Counted from the stretch's first letter, positions 1-13,199 are shown. The stretch: 64,000 bases of DNA from Isoetes taiwanensis (GCA_021234155.1 JAJEKV010000078.1:4003225-4067224), one strand, 5' to 3'. Made by a program: numbers and translations. The notes: generated by a model from the letters alone, not told the origin.

Positions 1-17
1 CACAAATAGGAAATAGG

Positions 18-1067
18 TTGTGGAACACACATGGACTATCTCAAGCTAAGCTGAATGCTACTTTTGCTGTTTGGGAACATCAAGATCTAATATGTTTTAC
101 AGAAACCTGGCACCACAAAACACGCTCTCTTCCAGATATTCTTGGTTTTGAGCTGTTAGGACATGTTGAAAATGATAAGAAACCAGGCGCAGGCCGTGGC
201 CATGGAGGTATTGCTTTATACAAAAGATCTAACTCGGCATTTGATATGGAAGTCTGGAAGAAGGACCCCAAAAAACAATACATATGGGTTAAACTCTGCG
301 AGAATGGACAGCAAGCATTCTTTGCCATATGCTACTTTGCTCCTGAATCCTCCCAGATATACAAACAACCAGATCATGACAAAGAAAATCCGTTTGAGAG
401 CCTATGCATGGATATTCTGGATTATTCATCTCAAGGTAAAATCTTTGTTATAGGAGACTTTAACGGTCGCACAAGCAACCAACAAGCAAATGTTTTTGAA
501 AATCTCACAAATCTACATTTGGATGAGCTCGAAGACCCATTATACAACAGAATTTCAGCAGATCAAGTTTCAAATGATAGGGGACAAAAACTCTTGGAGT
601 TATGCATCACCTGCCAACTCAAAATACTAAATGGAGTTCAGCCCTTCAATCTATCGGGCAAATTCACCTACCAGAACCACACAGGTGCAAGTACTATTGA
701 CTATCCGTTGGCTTTAAACAAAGACCAAATCGGGGATTTCTCTATAGGAGATCTTATGCGTGATCACGACCATGCACCCTTGCACATGATATTCGAAGCA
801 CATGCTAAAATATTGAAACAGGCCCAGAAATTTCGCCCAAGGATTAGGGTAGACTATGAGCATCATGTCAAGTACAGAGAGCATCTGGAGGGGGCAAGCA
901 CAGAGGCAATATGGTCGAGAAATAGAGAAAGATGCAAAGTCGCTCCAAGAACACATATTGAATCTTTTGAATGGAACTTTTTGGTCTCACGGAATGCACA
1001 GGAGAGGCATTCCTTGCAACTCTTGGTGGGATTTGAATGCCAAGATGCCCGGCAAACCGCATCATAA
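18..1067 (+). pseudogene. LINE endonuclease domain (EEP family), ORF2 N-terminus
   Basis: A 349-codon open frame whose first ~290 residues carry the endonuclease/exonuclease/phosphatase signatures: FTETW near residue 27 (catalytic Glu), GDFNGRTS near 145 (metal-binding Asp and Asn) and DHDHAPL near 247 (catalytic Asp-His). In living elements this domain nicks target DNA to prime reverse transcription. Similarity fades after about residue 300, where the frame changes; related sequence continues in another frame (856-1254). The first Met is simply the first one in the window, and the true start is probably upstream. Confidence 0.85.
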
Positions 1068-1499
1068 GCGTGTGTACAAGCCTACATGGTATAAACGCCT
1101 CATAAGGCACAAAAGCGCACCTACTTTCTTGCAAGACAACAAACATTATCGATCAGTCAAGAAACCTAAACGGTTCGGAACTTGCTTAAAGATAGCCATA
1201 CACATAATAGCCTTGATAATGATGCTCGCTAAAATTAGTCAAGGATATTTATGAAAGGGAAGGCTACCGGCAAGATGCCTATTATGGGTCATACGAAACA
1301 CTTTTATCGCATGAGAGGTAGAACTATGCCTATCCAAGTTAGCAAATAATAAGGCTCCGGATCTTGACGGTTTATGCATGGAGCTCTTAAAGTGGGGCTG
1401 AGAGAAAACTCATGAAATCTTAATGTAATTGCTGAACTTATGCCTCACCTGGGGATCTGCCTCCCACAGTTGGAAACTAAACCGAAAGTACACCCAATC

Positions 1500-2990
1500 C
1501 ATAAAGGAGGAAATCACAAGGTGGCAAAAGAAATTCTGAACAATTCTTATTGGCAGACATTTTCTCAAAAATTCTGGGCGATCTTCTTGAGAACAAGCTT
1601 AGCGGTGGCAGAGTAAAGCGAGGCTCGCTCACAATACCGTGCGGTGGTTTCGATGTGATCATAACACCCTTGATCATGTCCTCACACTCCGGGCTGTGAT
1701 TGAAAAGCTAAAACACCAAACTCTTCCCCGTGATCTAGCATTCATTGACTTTTCTAAGGCGTTTGATACAGTTCCTCGTAAAGACCTTGGTGATAGATTG
1801 TTTCAACTTCGGAGTCCCCAAAGAAATTAGAGAGGCGGTATCCCAATTGTATCTTTGAAGTCGTGATAACAATCTCCAGAGAGCAATTCAGTTTTGAAGA
1901 GCACGATAGGAGTAAAGGCGGGGATGCCCTTTATCCCCACTCTATTCGGCATTTATATTGATGAACTAGATGATTGGCTCGCCCAGATCACTAGCGAGGG
2001 ACAAAACCGGGCAGCTACATCCACTCCTCCTCTATGCGGCGATGTAGTTCTAATTGCCCCAAGAAAAAGCATTGCAAGAGCATCTCAATCACTTAGCGGA
2101 TCACGTAAAGCAAAGAAGATGACCATTAACTGTCAAAGTCTAAAATTATGGTCTTTGGCTCAAGAGAAAGGCCGATTTCACCTCTGGGGAGAGCTCTTTG
2201 GAAATAGTTGAGTCATATAAATATTTGGGATTGACATGGCATCTAACTTCTGATTGGAAAATCTGCATTAATAGAAGAGTTTCAAAGCGGAAAGTGGCAC
2301 TATATAGCATGCTAGCTAAATGCAATAAGGCATCACTCACGGACTGGAATTTAAAGAAGCTCCTCTTCAAAAACACTAGTATGCAGGCCGGTGGTCTATG
2401 CAGTTGCTCTAACGGGGACCAGAGATCCGACCAAAGGCTGTGGGAAGCGATTGAAGCGATTCAAAATCCTTCATAAAGAAGAACTCCGGATTAGATCTCA
2501 AATCCCTTATCCGATTATGCTTCTTTGAAGTAGGCTGCTACCATCGAGTTAGAAGGTTTATACCGGGCAATAAACTTCTTTAACAGGGTGAATGCTCAAG
2601 ATACAACCCAATTATCTCACCATGCTTTGGAGAACTCAGAATGGAAGAACAGGTTATTAACTTGGGCTGCTAGATGGGGTGTAACCGCCTGGCCACTCGA
2701 GAAAGATGAAATCCGAGCCATGCTAGAGAAGCAAGCAATGCAACACATGTGGGCAAACCCAGGAAAGAGAATGATACAGTACCAGAAAAATGTCAATCCC
2801 ATGATAACAGGTAAAAGCCAACTCTATTTGATAGCGAATATACCTAAGTCTCAGAGATGCCTCACTGGCTAGGTACGAAACGGGGGTCTCATAAGTCGGA
2901 AATTGAGACGGGAGATGGGCTAAGATACACGAGAAGAACGCTTTATGTAAAATATGTGAGACGAGACAGATTGAAGACTTAAGACCATGT
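1500..2990 (+). pseudogene. LINE reverse transcriptase, frameshifted
   Basis: RT block in several frames. At 1639-1830 is DHVLTLRAVIEK followed by AFIDFSKAFDTVPRKDL (RT motif with catalytic Asp). At 1894-2211 is the STIGVKAGMP..PTLFGIYIDELD block. The catalytic box that should read YADD is CGD (about 2033-2045), so the polymerase core is lost. The later thumb and C-terminal parts (2198-2990) match the copy at 25705-26471, ending near KICET (2946-2963), the start of the Cys-rich motif. Inactive. Confidence 0.85.
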
Positions 2991-3199
2991 TTTCACATCT
3001 TTGCCGGAATCCCACATCGAGATAGCTTTGGAATTCAAGCCACTGATTTTCTATCTTTGTTACAGATGCCACCAATGGCTTTAGGACCCTATATTAGAGC
3101 TGTTGATACACACCGCTCTTTTTTGTTAAAGTTGTAAATAGCTTGTTCATGTGCTCCATGGTCTTTCGAGGCCCAAGAGAGCATCAGACAAAATAATAA

Positions 3200-3534
3200 A
3201 TAAATAAAAATATAAGAGAATCTTGGGAAATCCTTATAGAATGTTGAGGAATATAGGAGAATCTTGATAGAATTTTAGAGAGCCCAGGAGAATTTGTATA
3301 GAATCTTAAAGACTCTAGAGAGGCTTGAAGAGAATCTAGGGGGATCTTTAATGCATCTTGGAGAATTTTGGCGAATCTTTACAGAATCTTAAAGAATCTA
3401 GAGGAATCTTAAGAGAATTTGGGAAAATCTACAAGAATGTTATGAGAATCTTGGGGAACCTTTATAGAATTTTAAAGATTCTTTTTAGAATCTTCTAGGG
3501 GAATCCTTTTAGAATTTTGGAGAATCTATGGAAA

Positions 3535-3570
<36 letters not shown>

Positions 3571-4640
3571 TAAGAAATTTTTTGATTAATATAAAAATGG
3601 TAATCTTTTTAGATCTATGGAAATCTAAGGGGAGCCTATAGGAATCTTTGTGCAATGTTCCGCGACATACAGGCAAACCCAAGGGGATATAGTGGTTCTT
3701 TAAAGAATCTCAGGGAATCTTAATGGAACCTTGGATAATCTAGGGAAAGCTTAACATAATCTTAAGAATTTTTTCATACAATTTTTAAATATATCAAATT
3801 TGAAGCTATAAAGGAAACTGTGTGTACTGAACACTAAATTTTATATAATATACGGGAATGTCCAGATGTCATGAAAATCTTAGAACTCCAGGAGAATCTT
3901 CATAAAATCTTAGGAAATCGAGGAGTATCTATGTAGAACCTTGGAAGGTCTAGGGAAGCCTCTATAGAATGTTGAAGAATCTATGGCAAATTTTCATAGA
4001 ATCTTAAGGAATCTAACAAGAATTTTAAAGATAACTTCATAGAACCTTGGAGATCGAAAGGAATCTTACGAAACCTAGGGGAATCTACAAAGAATATTTG
4101 AGAATCCAAGGAAATCTTGGGATCTTCGTAGAATCTTAAGGGATCTAGGAAAATCTTCATTGAAATCTAGAGTCTATGGGAATCTTTATAGAATCTTGAA
4201 AAATCTAAGGGAATCACTATTGGACTTATCAAATGATCAAATCTTATGAGATTCTAAAGGAATCATATGAGGAATGTAGAATCCTTATAGAACCATAAGG
4301 AATCTAAGGTAATGTTTATATAATCTTTGAAAATATAGGCAATCTTTACAGAATCTTACAAAATGCAGAAGAACCTTTATAGAATTTTAAGCTCAAAGAA
4401 GACACTATATGAATTGTGTGCCAGAATATTAGCTCGAACTAGATACCTCACGGTTCTATAAGGATTATAGAATCCTTATAGAATCTTAGGAAATCTAAGG
4501 TAATAGAATCTTACAAAATGCAAGAGAACCTTTGTAGAATCTTAGACACGAAGTAGACGCCATATGCATTGTGTGCCTTCATAGAATCTTAAGCCCGAAG
4601 TAGATACCTTACGAACTGCAAACTCTTCGCATATAACAAA
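3200..4640. repeat. Degenerate GAATCTT repeat block, left arm
   Basis: About 1.4 kb made almost wholly of imperfect units of roughly 25-30 bp built on AGAATCTTNNNGAATCTA and TTATAGAATCTTA. There is no open frame of note. The same motif appears reverse-complemented to the right of 4690 and again at 13200-13990, so this is a dispersed family rather than one satellite. Its function is unknown. Confidence 0.85.
3538..3612 (-). mobile_element. Minute 5'-truncated LINE 3' end with target-site duplication
   Basis: A run of over 20 T's followed by GAGGGTAAGAAATTTTTTGATTAA: read on the minus strand this is a LINE 3' end plus poly(A). It is flanked by perfect 14-bp direct repeats ATCTATGGAAATCT (3524-3537 and 3613-3626). 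It closely resembles the 3' end at 52252-52310. The insert is only about 75 bp, an extreme 5' truncation. Confidence 0.85.
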
Positions 4641-4642
4641 CC

Positions 4643-4670
4643 ACTTGTATATATATATATATATACAAGT
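4643..4670. repeat. Perfect 28-bp AT-rich palindrome
   Basis: ACTTG(TA)nCAAGT reads identically on both strands. Motif orientation of the surrounding repeat flips here, from GAATCTT on the left to AAGATTC on the right, so it marks the centre of a large fold-back structure. Confidence 0.9.
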
Positions 4671-4689
4671 ATGTGTACTATAAGGGGTG

Positions 4690-4870
4690 TCTGGGAGGCG
4701 AATGCGCGACGTAAGTTTCTATAAGATTTTTAAGTTTATCAGCATTCCATTAAGACTATCCAATATTTTGGGAATATTCTTTAAGATTCTTCGAGAGTTT
4801 CTAGAGATATATTAACATTCCCCAAGCTACTGGAGTATTCCTTAAGATTATTCAAAAAATCATTGCAAAC
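4690..4870. repeat. Inverted right arm of the GAATCTT block
   Basis: Short stretch rich in TAAGATT and AAGATTCTTCGAGAG, the reverse complement of the left-arm motif. It is much shorter than the left arm, so the fold-back is lopsided. Confidence 0.7.
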
Positions 4871-4913
4871 CACACCCTCCCTTAAGATCCCCTACAAAAA
4901 CAATGCCAAAATA

Positions 4914-5425
4914 TCGTCCCTACACGTTTCAAGTTTCTAGCAATCGGAACCTCAACTCAAGGGCTAACACCTTTTTACTACCAACTATCAAGGGAGCACA
5001 TGGCATAACGGTTATTGGCAGTATTGTCGCCAAATTTTCAACTTATTTACGCACGACGTGGCGTAGTATTGTCACCAAATTCTCAAAATATTGTGAAAGT
5101 GAAATTTGAGCTTAAATAGATCAGTATCTAAAGTTGAGTGTCAAAAATTAAGTTAGAAGAAGTCAATACGTCCCGCACATTTTAAGTTTCGCAATGCGGA
5201 ACCTCAACTTAAGAGCTAAGACCTTTTTATTACCAACTTTCAAGGGAGAACATGGTCAAAAAGTTATTGTGCGATTGTGCCAAATTTTCAAATTATTAGA
5301 TCTTGTAGTATTGTCACCAAATTCTCAAATTATTACGCAGAATTGTCATCGAAAGTGAATTTTGAGCTTAAATAGGTCAAGTATCTAAAGTTGAGTGTCA
5401 AAATTAAGTTCGAAGAAGTCAATAT
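4914..5425. repeat. Two-copy tandem duplication, about 254-bp unit
   Basis: Copy 1 starts CGTCCCTACACGTTTCAAG near 4914 and copy 2 starts CGTCCCGCACATTTTAAG near 5168. Both contain GGAACCTCAACT, CACCAAATTCTCAAA, TGAGCTTAAATAG and GTTGAGTGTCAAAA in the same order. Copies are diverged by substitutions and small indels. No coding capacity. Confidence 0.88.
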
Positions 5426-5429
5426 AATA

Positions 5430-8400
5430 GTGGAAGTTGGATTGATCAACAATGCCATATATAGATTTATATAATTGTCTACTAGTCATTTAACAATCTA
5501 TAACAAGTAATCATTGGTAAATCTCAAAATTCTATTTTGCTTACATCGAATATCATAATCCCACGAATTTATTGCTATCATGAGGGGGTGAATCCAAAAG
5601 TGTGTCTTTTAAATTTTACCTTCTCAATTATCTCAATTGTCACGACAAATGGGAGTATGCATCTAGACCAAAGTCACAAAGTTTTCAATTAAATCCCTCG
5701 CCTAATAGCCATTCGATTCCTAATTCAAAAAGCATATAGAATATTGGGGACGTAGAAGTTTAGGAAAGTTTTCGAAAAAAAGCAACATAAATATACATTG
5801 GTGTTCTCAAAAGACATATACTTTGAATCTCTATGGTAACAATGTCTCAATCTCTATGATAAACCCAAAAGCATTAGCAAGAACCACGAGAGATTATTGT
5901 AGCACATTCGAAAGTACATATATTTAATGGCCACCCAACCATCAATAATATGAAGAGCAAACCCTATAGTAGACATGCTTGCTAATACTAATTTGATTAA
6001 AAATAAGGGTACTCTGCAACGTACAAACCCTACACAAACAATGCACAAAAAATCCACAAATAACCTTGCAATCAAGGACTCGTTATTATTTGACTTATTT
6101 GAACCACTCTAGTAGTCAGCTATCTTTCATGCTAATACATGAAGTTACTCAAATCAAGAACGTAAAGTTATTATATGCTTTTAAGCTAGCTCTTTCTCCA
6201 TTTAAGATCTAAAAGAAAATCTTTTCTTTTGTTTTGCACCACCCGTATTATTCCACACCGCATTGTGTACAATTCATGACATTCAATGTCAAAACTAAAA
6301 TAAAGTTCTTTCTTTTGACATCAAAAGAGCTGCAGGGGTTTGTACACAAGCTTGATTTCCAAAGTTAAGTCAAGCGTACCACAACAAAAAACCACCATGA
6401 GAGCCCTTGCAATTGCTAAAAAATTCAAGGGAGACTCGATAGTTGCAAAAAGGCCATCTTGAAGGGCTTCTGCGAGAACATTATACCTTTTTTTACGTGG
6501 GGTGGTGGATTAGTGAATCACCGGCTTGATGTCCGGACATAAACTTCCGGTAGCCCTACGTTTTTTTTGTCTTCAAAGCTATGTCGAAAATTAGATGTGG
6601 GTCTTCTTGCCATGAAAACATATAAGCCAAGTTAAGCAGGGCCAAGTTTTGTGCTTCCTTTAGCAACCATCTTTCCATGGCGTTCTTTAGATCAATTAAA
6701 TTCGATTCCCACAATAGACACCATAAGTGCATTTAGTGGCTATCCCCATAGAGTTCTATTCAGATTTAGTTGCATTGCTAGAAACAAAAAAACGAGATAC
6801 CGATAAAATACCATGTGTATCCACACTTAGATCTATATAAACTTGTCTATTTATACCAAAGATTTGGTGGGAGGCAAGAATATTTTTTGCAAGTAACAAT
6901 GCGCTTTGCATGCTTACTATATTGTGCAAAATTTTAAACCTCAATTGCGATGTATCTAAGATATAAGGAAATTGTGATGTATCCAAGATATAGAACCTCA
7001 AGTTTGTCAAATCATAAGTCCAAACATAGAATTGTAAGTCCGATTGATTGTCTCAATTTAGAAGGGTTGACTGATAGAATTTTGAATTTAACTGGTAGAG
7101 ATTGTATCATCGACTCTAAACACATAAAAGTTATCGAATCAAAGAGGACATTTGAAAATGCTTAAACATTTATCCATTGTCAACCTTGTTCCCGAGGTAA
7201 TTTGTAACTCACCTTTTAAAGTGAAACCATGCCATTGCATTAGGTTCAGACCGGCTTTGCATTGGGTCCAAGAATCGCAAAATGAATGACTATGAAAATA
7301 AACATTGCCCTAATGCTACAATCTCTTTGCTATATTAAACTCCATTCGCAAAGATGCACTTATCTAACACTAGCTTTGAGCAAAGGACAAGTTACTTTTC
7401 ATCTATTATAAAGTGATCTTAGAACATGGCCATTGAATCCATATCATGACTTCACAATCTGCTCCCACCCATATAAGAATATGACATGTTCAACAAGGAA
7501 AATGTCACAAGACGTTCAACCGCCGCTCAAATAATAAACACGACCACCTATCTCGCATGCACTAGAGTGACATAGGAATAAATATCGAGATAATCAGAAC
7601 CAAGCAATAAATAAATCATTTGTGTAATCGATGTTCGTGAAATATGCCTCATTCATTTTGACTTGGTCTTGGCATGTCAAATCAAGCTGCATAAACCGGA
7701 TGCTTCAAGATACTCAAGAACGTAACTTACTATGCCTAAGTCTTGGGTATCATCACCGTAACGTAAGTCTTGATTGTCTTGCTCATACCCTTGCACTAGT
7801 ATTCCATCAAACAATATCTTCAACCTGTCAATTCATAAAAGATCACACATCTCTATTTCATTGCTTCCTACCTTATAACTAGAATAGCTTCAAAAAGCTT
7901 GAAAATGCAAAGACAGAAGATCCATCATACTCGAAGTTTCGAATGGCCAAGAAAGGACTATTGTTTCATCATCGAAAAAGCAATTGTGCTCCCCGCAAAG
8001 CGTGCAAAAGACCATCGATTCCATGGATAAAATACACAAAGAAATCACTAGTGGCTTGAATATGGTCGCACAATATCTTCTTGCCCATTTGGGAATATAA
8101 TAGTGTAAGAGCCACTTTACTATTTAATAAGTCATCACGAGGGCCATTAAGCACATCTTAATTGAGGCTATAATTAAAAGTTTGGGAGCTGTCTAATTAC
8201 GCCTTTCAAATCCAAGAGTGCATTGTCCTCTCGTAGCAATTATCGAATTACTATACCATTCTCATTTTCTCGTGTCATATGACATGGTGAGGTAAACCTA
8301 TCGCGACTGGTTTTACTTCATGCAGAGGTGGCCGAGACCCAAATTGGCTCGTAGTATATAAAGCTAGGCCGGTGGCAAAAGTTGCATTGGCTGCTAGTAA

Positions 8401-8570
8401 ACATTGCCCACTTTGGCCGGACTAGATGTTAATGAAGCATTTACATTCCATCATGATATTATAAGTATGCTAATTCTATTTACATAAATATTTCAGACAC
8501 TATGTATACACAACATTTAGCAAAAAACTTCTTCCAAAATCCTCAAACCTGTTCAAATGCTACGGTGCTA
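5430..8570. other. AT-rich spacer without a recognisable gene
   Basis: Only short chance open frames and no domain I recognise. Some stretches (7630-7900, 7969-8154) have coding-like composition but no identifiable family. Possibly old retroelement or gene debris. Confidence 0.5.
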
Positions 8571-8579
8571 AAAGGTCAC

Positions 8580-9600
8580 CAGTATAAAGGATTACTGCTG
8601 CCTCTTTCTAGATCGTATGTATTTGGTAGATAGTAAGCAAGATCATGCATAACATTCCACCGTGTCAAATTGCAAGTTGAACATCAAATTTGTGCCCTCA
8701 CGGAACCATCCAATGCATCCAAGCATATGATTTATGCGATTAAGATGTTGCCGTTGAGCTCCATTTCTAGAAACCTTGAGCATCTCTTCGCAATGGTTTG
8801 GAGGGCATAATTACTAACCATTGATGGTCCATGAGATCAAGATTTTGCTTGGGCAGCTGTCAAATATTCCCTGTGTTTCCTTGAGAATTCCACATTTACC
8901 ATAAGTAGTCACAACGCCATGTACCAAAGGTGACGTCCCGAGGTAAAAACATTCTAGAGAACAGACCATGACTAAAAAAAAAGTCTAGGGCTTTGTTAGG
9001 GCAAACAAACGGTCACTCTTATGTCTACCATTAGAGACACGAAGTCTTCGCACTGAATGGATTTGTGAAATACATTTAAGGCACGTTTGAAAGCATGATT
9101 TACACCTAATCGACAAGCATGATACATAGACCGATAGAATTTAACTAACCATCAAAACCTAGACAATCAATGATTGGAATCATAAGGGCATTTGTAAATT
9201 GCTACCACGGGCAAGGGAACACATTCCAGAATATGGAAAAAATAGCCAGCCTTACAACATCGAGATGTCTAGACTTGCAAAATGCAAACCCGGCTGGTGC
9301 CGTTCGCGATAAAGGCAAAACCAAATAGCTCGCCTAATGAACTTAAAGCTATGCCAATAGGGAAAGGATCGGACAATCCACAAATAGATTAAGCAGACCT
9401 TACCGTCCAAGAATAGCATAAAGTTGAAGCGTTGGTAATCGAGAAATTCAGTTTTCGAGAGCTGACCCAAGCCATGTCTTTGTAATGATTGAAGCCAATC
9501 AATCAACCGCCATAAGCTCCAAAGATATTTGGGCTCACGGAACTCGCATCCAAACAAACTAGAAATGGAGATGCCATCTGGCGGATGTTTACGGCATTAA
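8580..9600 (-). pseudogene. Pentatricopeptide repeat (PPR, PLS-type) pseudogene
   Basis: On the minus strand, 8940-8821 reads VVTTYGKCGILKETQGIFDS..PSKILISWT, the hallmark helix pair of PLS-class plant PPR proteins, which bind organellar RNA. Continuing leftward are HCEEMLK.S..G, GWFREGTNLMF and VECYA, the order expected near the C-terminal end of the PPR tract (next motif, 'EHYAC' region). The frame is broken by several stops and shifts. Upstream sequence to about 9600 keeps weak coding character (e.g. PDGISISSLFG) in changing frames. No complete motif array remains, so this is a dead copy. Motifs are read directly; family assignment is from knowledge of PPR consensus. Confidence 0.68.
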
Positions 9601-12600
9601 GGCCGGGTTGCATCTTTGGGCATTAGTAACATGTTAGTTGAAGAAAGGTCCTGTAAGTAAGGGAAATTAACCAGTTGACTTTCTAATCGATTAACGTTGT
9701 TTAGTTTCAAAATTTTAACATGCAACCGCTCAAACTCCATGTTAAAGACATCATGGACGTCCGATGTCCACATGAAAGACAATATGTGGCAGACCAGAGT
9801 GCAAAATAAATCCTAGTGGAGTAGAGCTATTGGATGCCTCTACCTGGTTAGAAAAAGAAAAAGCGCTATAATCTACACTCAACATAACTCTCGATGGAGC
9901 TTATTTGTCCCGACCATGATACACTCAAACTCATATACCATGTTGGGTGATAATTCACAATGTTCTTTCTTTGTATATAGCATAATCAAGAGTTCTCGTG
10001 GACCTTGATTCTAACTATATTTCCAACTTTTGTGCTAACGAAGATACTGAAACAACAAAGAATGCAGATCCAAAGATGCATGTATGCAACCTGAGAAGCA
10101 AAAGGTAATGACTGCAATCCTCTAACAATAACTGCAATTCTCTAATATCATTTGATACACCCTATGTTTGTCTCCATACCCTGTTACATTCAACCAGCCA
10201 CCTGATTTGCTTAATTTGTGGTAGATCTTAACTAAAGATTTCTCCTTCTTCAATGTTAAACCTAGCATCAAATGTTTTTCACCAAGAAGGTCTGCATAAC
10301 TGAAATCTCACTTCTTTGTGGGAAAGTATTCACATCATTTTCACGTTTTGGATCCTCCAAAGCCCTATTATCCTATATAATAGATAATTCATCTAACCTT
10401 GTCGGAGGTATTCATAAACCATTTGCTCGCACTGCCTTAAAGGTGCATTTGCATGTCCTGCCTGTATCATGAACATAACGTACAAATTAGTAGCAAAGTC
10501 CATTCATAACATCATACCTAGCAAAAGATGTAGAAGTATATTATTCACCCATCGGCTGGTATGAAGGTTTTCTGATATAATGATGCGACTCATGCTGAAT
10601 AAATGCATTCTGGCAAAAATCCACTGTACAGGGAATGAAGCCGTGCAAAAATTATTCTGGCCTGTCACATGCAATTGGGCTGACAACATCATCCTTGGCA
10701 TATCGTGTTGACCTTCTCAATTCACAGTTAGTGGTACATGTGAGATTGGCATGATGAGGCCTGATTGAAGGGCACATATCCACAAAAATTCCAAACTGCT
10801 TGCATAGCTCCAAACAGTAACTCCTTTCAAAAGCTCCACGATGCATCTGCAATAACAAAAACACCACGAAAATTCAGACAGGTTGCATAGTTCCCTACAT
10901 GTTGCAGAATCGCTTGAAGACTGGTTGATCTATCTAAAACTACCTGCTTTAGAGACTGGTAGGTGAAGACCTTGACTAAAAAGGAACATAATATGCTGGG
11001 TTTAAGGTATCTCGGTTATTAAACAAAATCTATTCCGAATGGCAAAATTTGATTTATATACAAATTCACAAAATCATCAAAGATGCTTAAACTTTGTGTT
11101 CTTTAACCGGATCTAAAGCATCGATGAGAATGAAAAAGCATAAATATGTCTTCACAATCAATTTTGTCTAGTGTTTCCTTTTGCTAGTAAGAAATTTCCC
11201 CATGATTCTGAACTACACCGTTATTAGGTTCAAGAACTACACCCGTAGATGGCGTAATAGAATGATTACCACCGAATATAGAGCATGGTTCAAATGGGCT
11301 TCCGCCCCAACTGCAACATTAAGATGGTTTAACAATGCAAATTTCAACTTAACATTTAACTAATTGGTAAAGTAAATAGCACCTTCCGTGTGTAGCCATT
11401 CTCTTCACAGGGCGAAAATATTCTCCACAGCAGCTAGATCTGGTTAAGTTGAGCTAACTCGAGAATAATGATAAAACTCCGACCGGAAATGAAGACGCGA
11501 AAGTGCCGGCATTGCTTGCTAATAAAATACCCCGTTTCGTGAAAAGATTAAACACACCTTTTGTTGGAATGCAAGGCGATTCGAGGAAGTAGGGAAGTGA
11601 GAGCAAACATAGAGATTTTTACAAGCATTCCCTTGCAGGAAACCTCTACCAATATCGCGATTACCGATCTCCATGACACCCAAACTAACGTTTCACTAAA
11701 ATCTCAGTATGGTGATTTAACAAAAAACGATGCATGCGATTAGGGCTAAGCTTACTCTACACAAAATGCATTTATTTGCCTCACAAAATTGGTCCACCTT
11801 GGGATGCTAATGGCTCCGTTCTCCGAGACACCGAAATCCCACAGCTCATTAGCTATGAACTTGGTGATGATCTTTGCATGGAAGCCAAATTTTGTCTATT
11901 CGTGAATACGATAAATAAGAAGAAAGATAAGGAAATCGTACATCAATTTTAGTACATTTGTTGCCTTCAAGCTTTCTCTAAACGAAATGAGGGGGCGGCG
12001 GCTTGCTCTGGGCTTCCTGACATACAATGACCATTTAAAGGCATAGAAGCCGGCTCCATATCCGAAACCACGGAGTGATTGAAGACCTACACTAACATAT
12101 ATTCGAGATGCAAAGCCTTCACATTTCTAACACAATGAAGAACCCTCTGAATGAAGAGCTCAAAAATCCGCTTTTTTTTTCTTCCTTACTTTCCGAGAGG
12201 ACCCGGCTATGGCGGACCAATTGTGGCTCGAAATAACACTCTAGCAAATAATCGCACAAGGAAAGAGAGGCAAACCAAGTGTTCCCCGTTCTCCTCCACG
12301 CCAATTCACAATAATTAGCAATTAAATGCCTTGCCACACGGCATCACCAAGACGTCATAAAAAAATTGGCATCTTCGATCCCCTTCCATTGTTGTAGCCC
12401 CTTCTCGGACTTTCTAGCCCGACCCTATTCCATAGGCGGGCGTGGGCAACAATCTTGTCGACACTTAGACCACTCGAACTCCTCCTATTTAATTCCCTTA
12501 TCAGCGTATACAAACCTTTTATGGACCTAAAATAGACCTTTAGATATAATAAATGCCCCTAACCTAAATTCACAAGGCTTTATCTCATCCATCGATCTCA
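9600..12600. other. Spacer with possible exon traces, no named gene
   Basis: No intact gene seen. On the minus strand, a TTTTGTTATTGCAG acceptor near 10860 is followed by 65 open codons (MHRGAFERSYCLELCKQFG...), and another short exon-like piece lies at 10390-10460. These could be debris of a multi-exon gene. I do not recognise the protein. Confidence 0.35.
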
Positions 12601-12659
12601 CACACCGCCAACCCAAGCAATGACACCTCAAGCTCCACCCACAATTGAATGACCTTTTC

Positions 12660-13080
12660 ATTAACTGACCAAGATCAAATCCCTAAATTGATGGCGAGAT
12701 CAATAGCCCTAAATAAAGGGCCTTTGTATGAGCGGCCAAGATCAAACCCCTAAATTCAAGGGCCTAGATCAAAAGCCCCAAATAAGGGGCCATTTATGGT
12801 GGCATTTAATATCATTGACTTTTTATGGATGGCCTAGATCAAATCCTAAATCCGATGGTCAGATTAAAAGCCCCAAATGAGGGGATGCTTGGGGTGTTCG
12901 AGGTGGCAAACCACGGGTAGTTCATCTCGAGAGATGGACTAGAGATCAATCTCTACCAAAATTTTGGTACACCAATAAGAGGGATGCTTGGGGAGTTACG
13001 AGGTGGCACCGTGTGGGCAGGGTCCATCTTTGAGATGGATACCGAGATCAATCTCTACCAACATTTTGTGGCATCAATCT
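12660..13080. repeat. Two families of local tandem repeats
   Basis: At 12660-12880 three diverged units of about 75-95 bp share AGATCAAA..CCCTAAA and GATCAAAAGCCCCAAAT. At 12882-13080 two units with 99-bp offset share GGATGCTTGGGG, CGAGGTGGCA, GAGATGGA and ATCAATCTCTACCAA. Both precede the second GAATCTT-type block. Confidence 0.8.
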
Positions 13081-13199
13081 CTACACCATTTGTGCCGCCA
13101 ACATTTGTGGCACCAATATAATTGTATATATATAAGGATATATATATACAAGTTATTGTACTATGAGGGCTTGTACAAATTAGACTAGAAGCCAAATGC

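Larger units (their letters stand above)
1..3210 (+). mobile_element. Decayed L1-type LINE (endonuclease + reverse transcriptase)
   Basis: Non-LTR retrotransposon running off the left edge of the window. An apurinic-type endonuclease domain is followed by a reverse transcriptase and a short C-terminal Cys-rich region, broken by several frameshifts and stops. The 3' end is close to the AATAAATAAATAAA stretch near 3196-3210. The order EN, RT, Cys-rich tail is that of ORF2 of plant LINEs. A related copy with about the same RT lies at 25705-27190 on the other strand. The 5' start and any ORF1 are outside the window. Seen: domain motifs and order. Inferred: one element, now dead. Confidence 0.88.
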
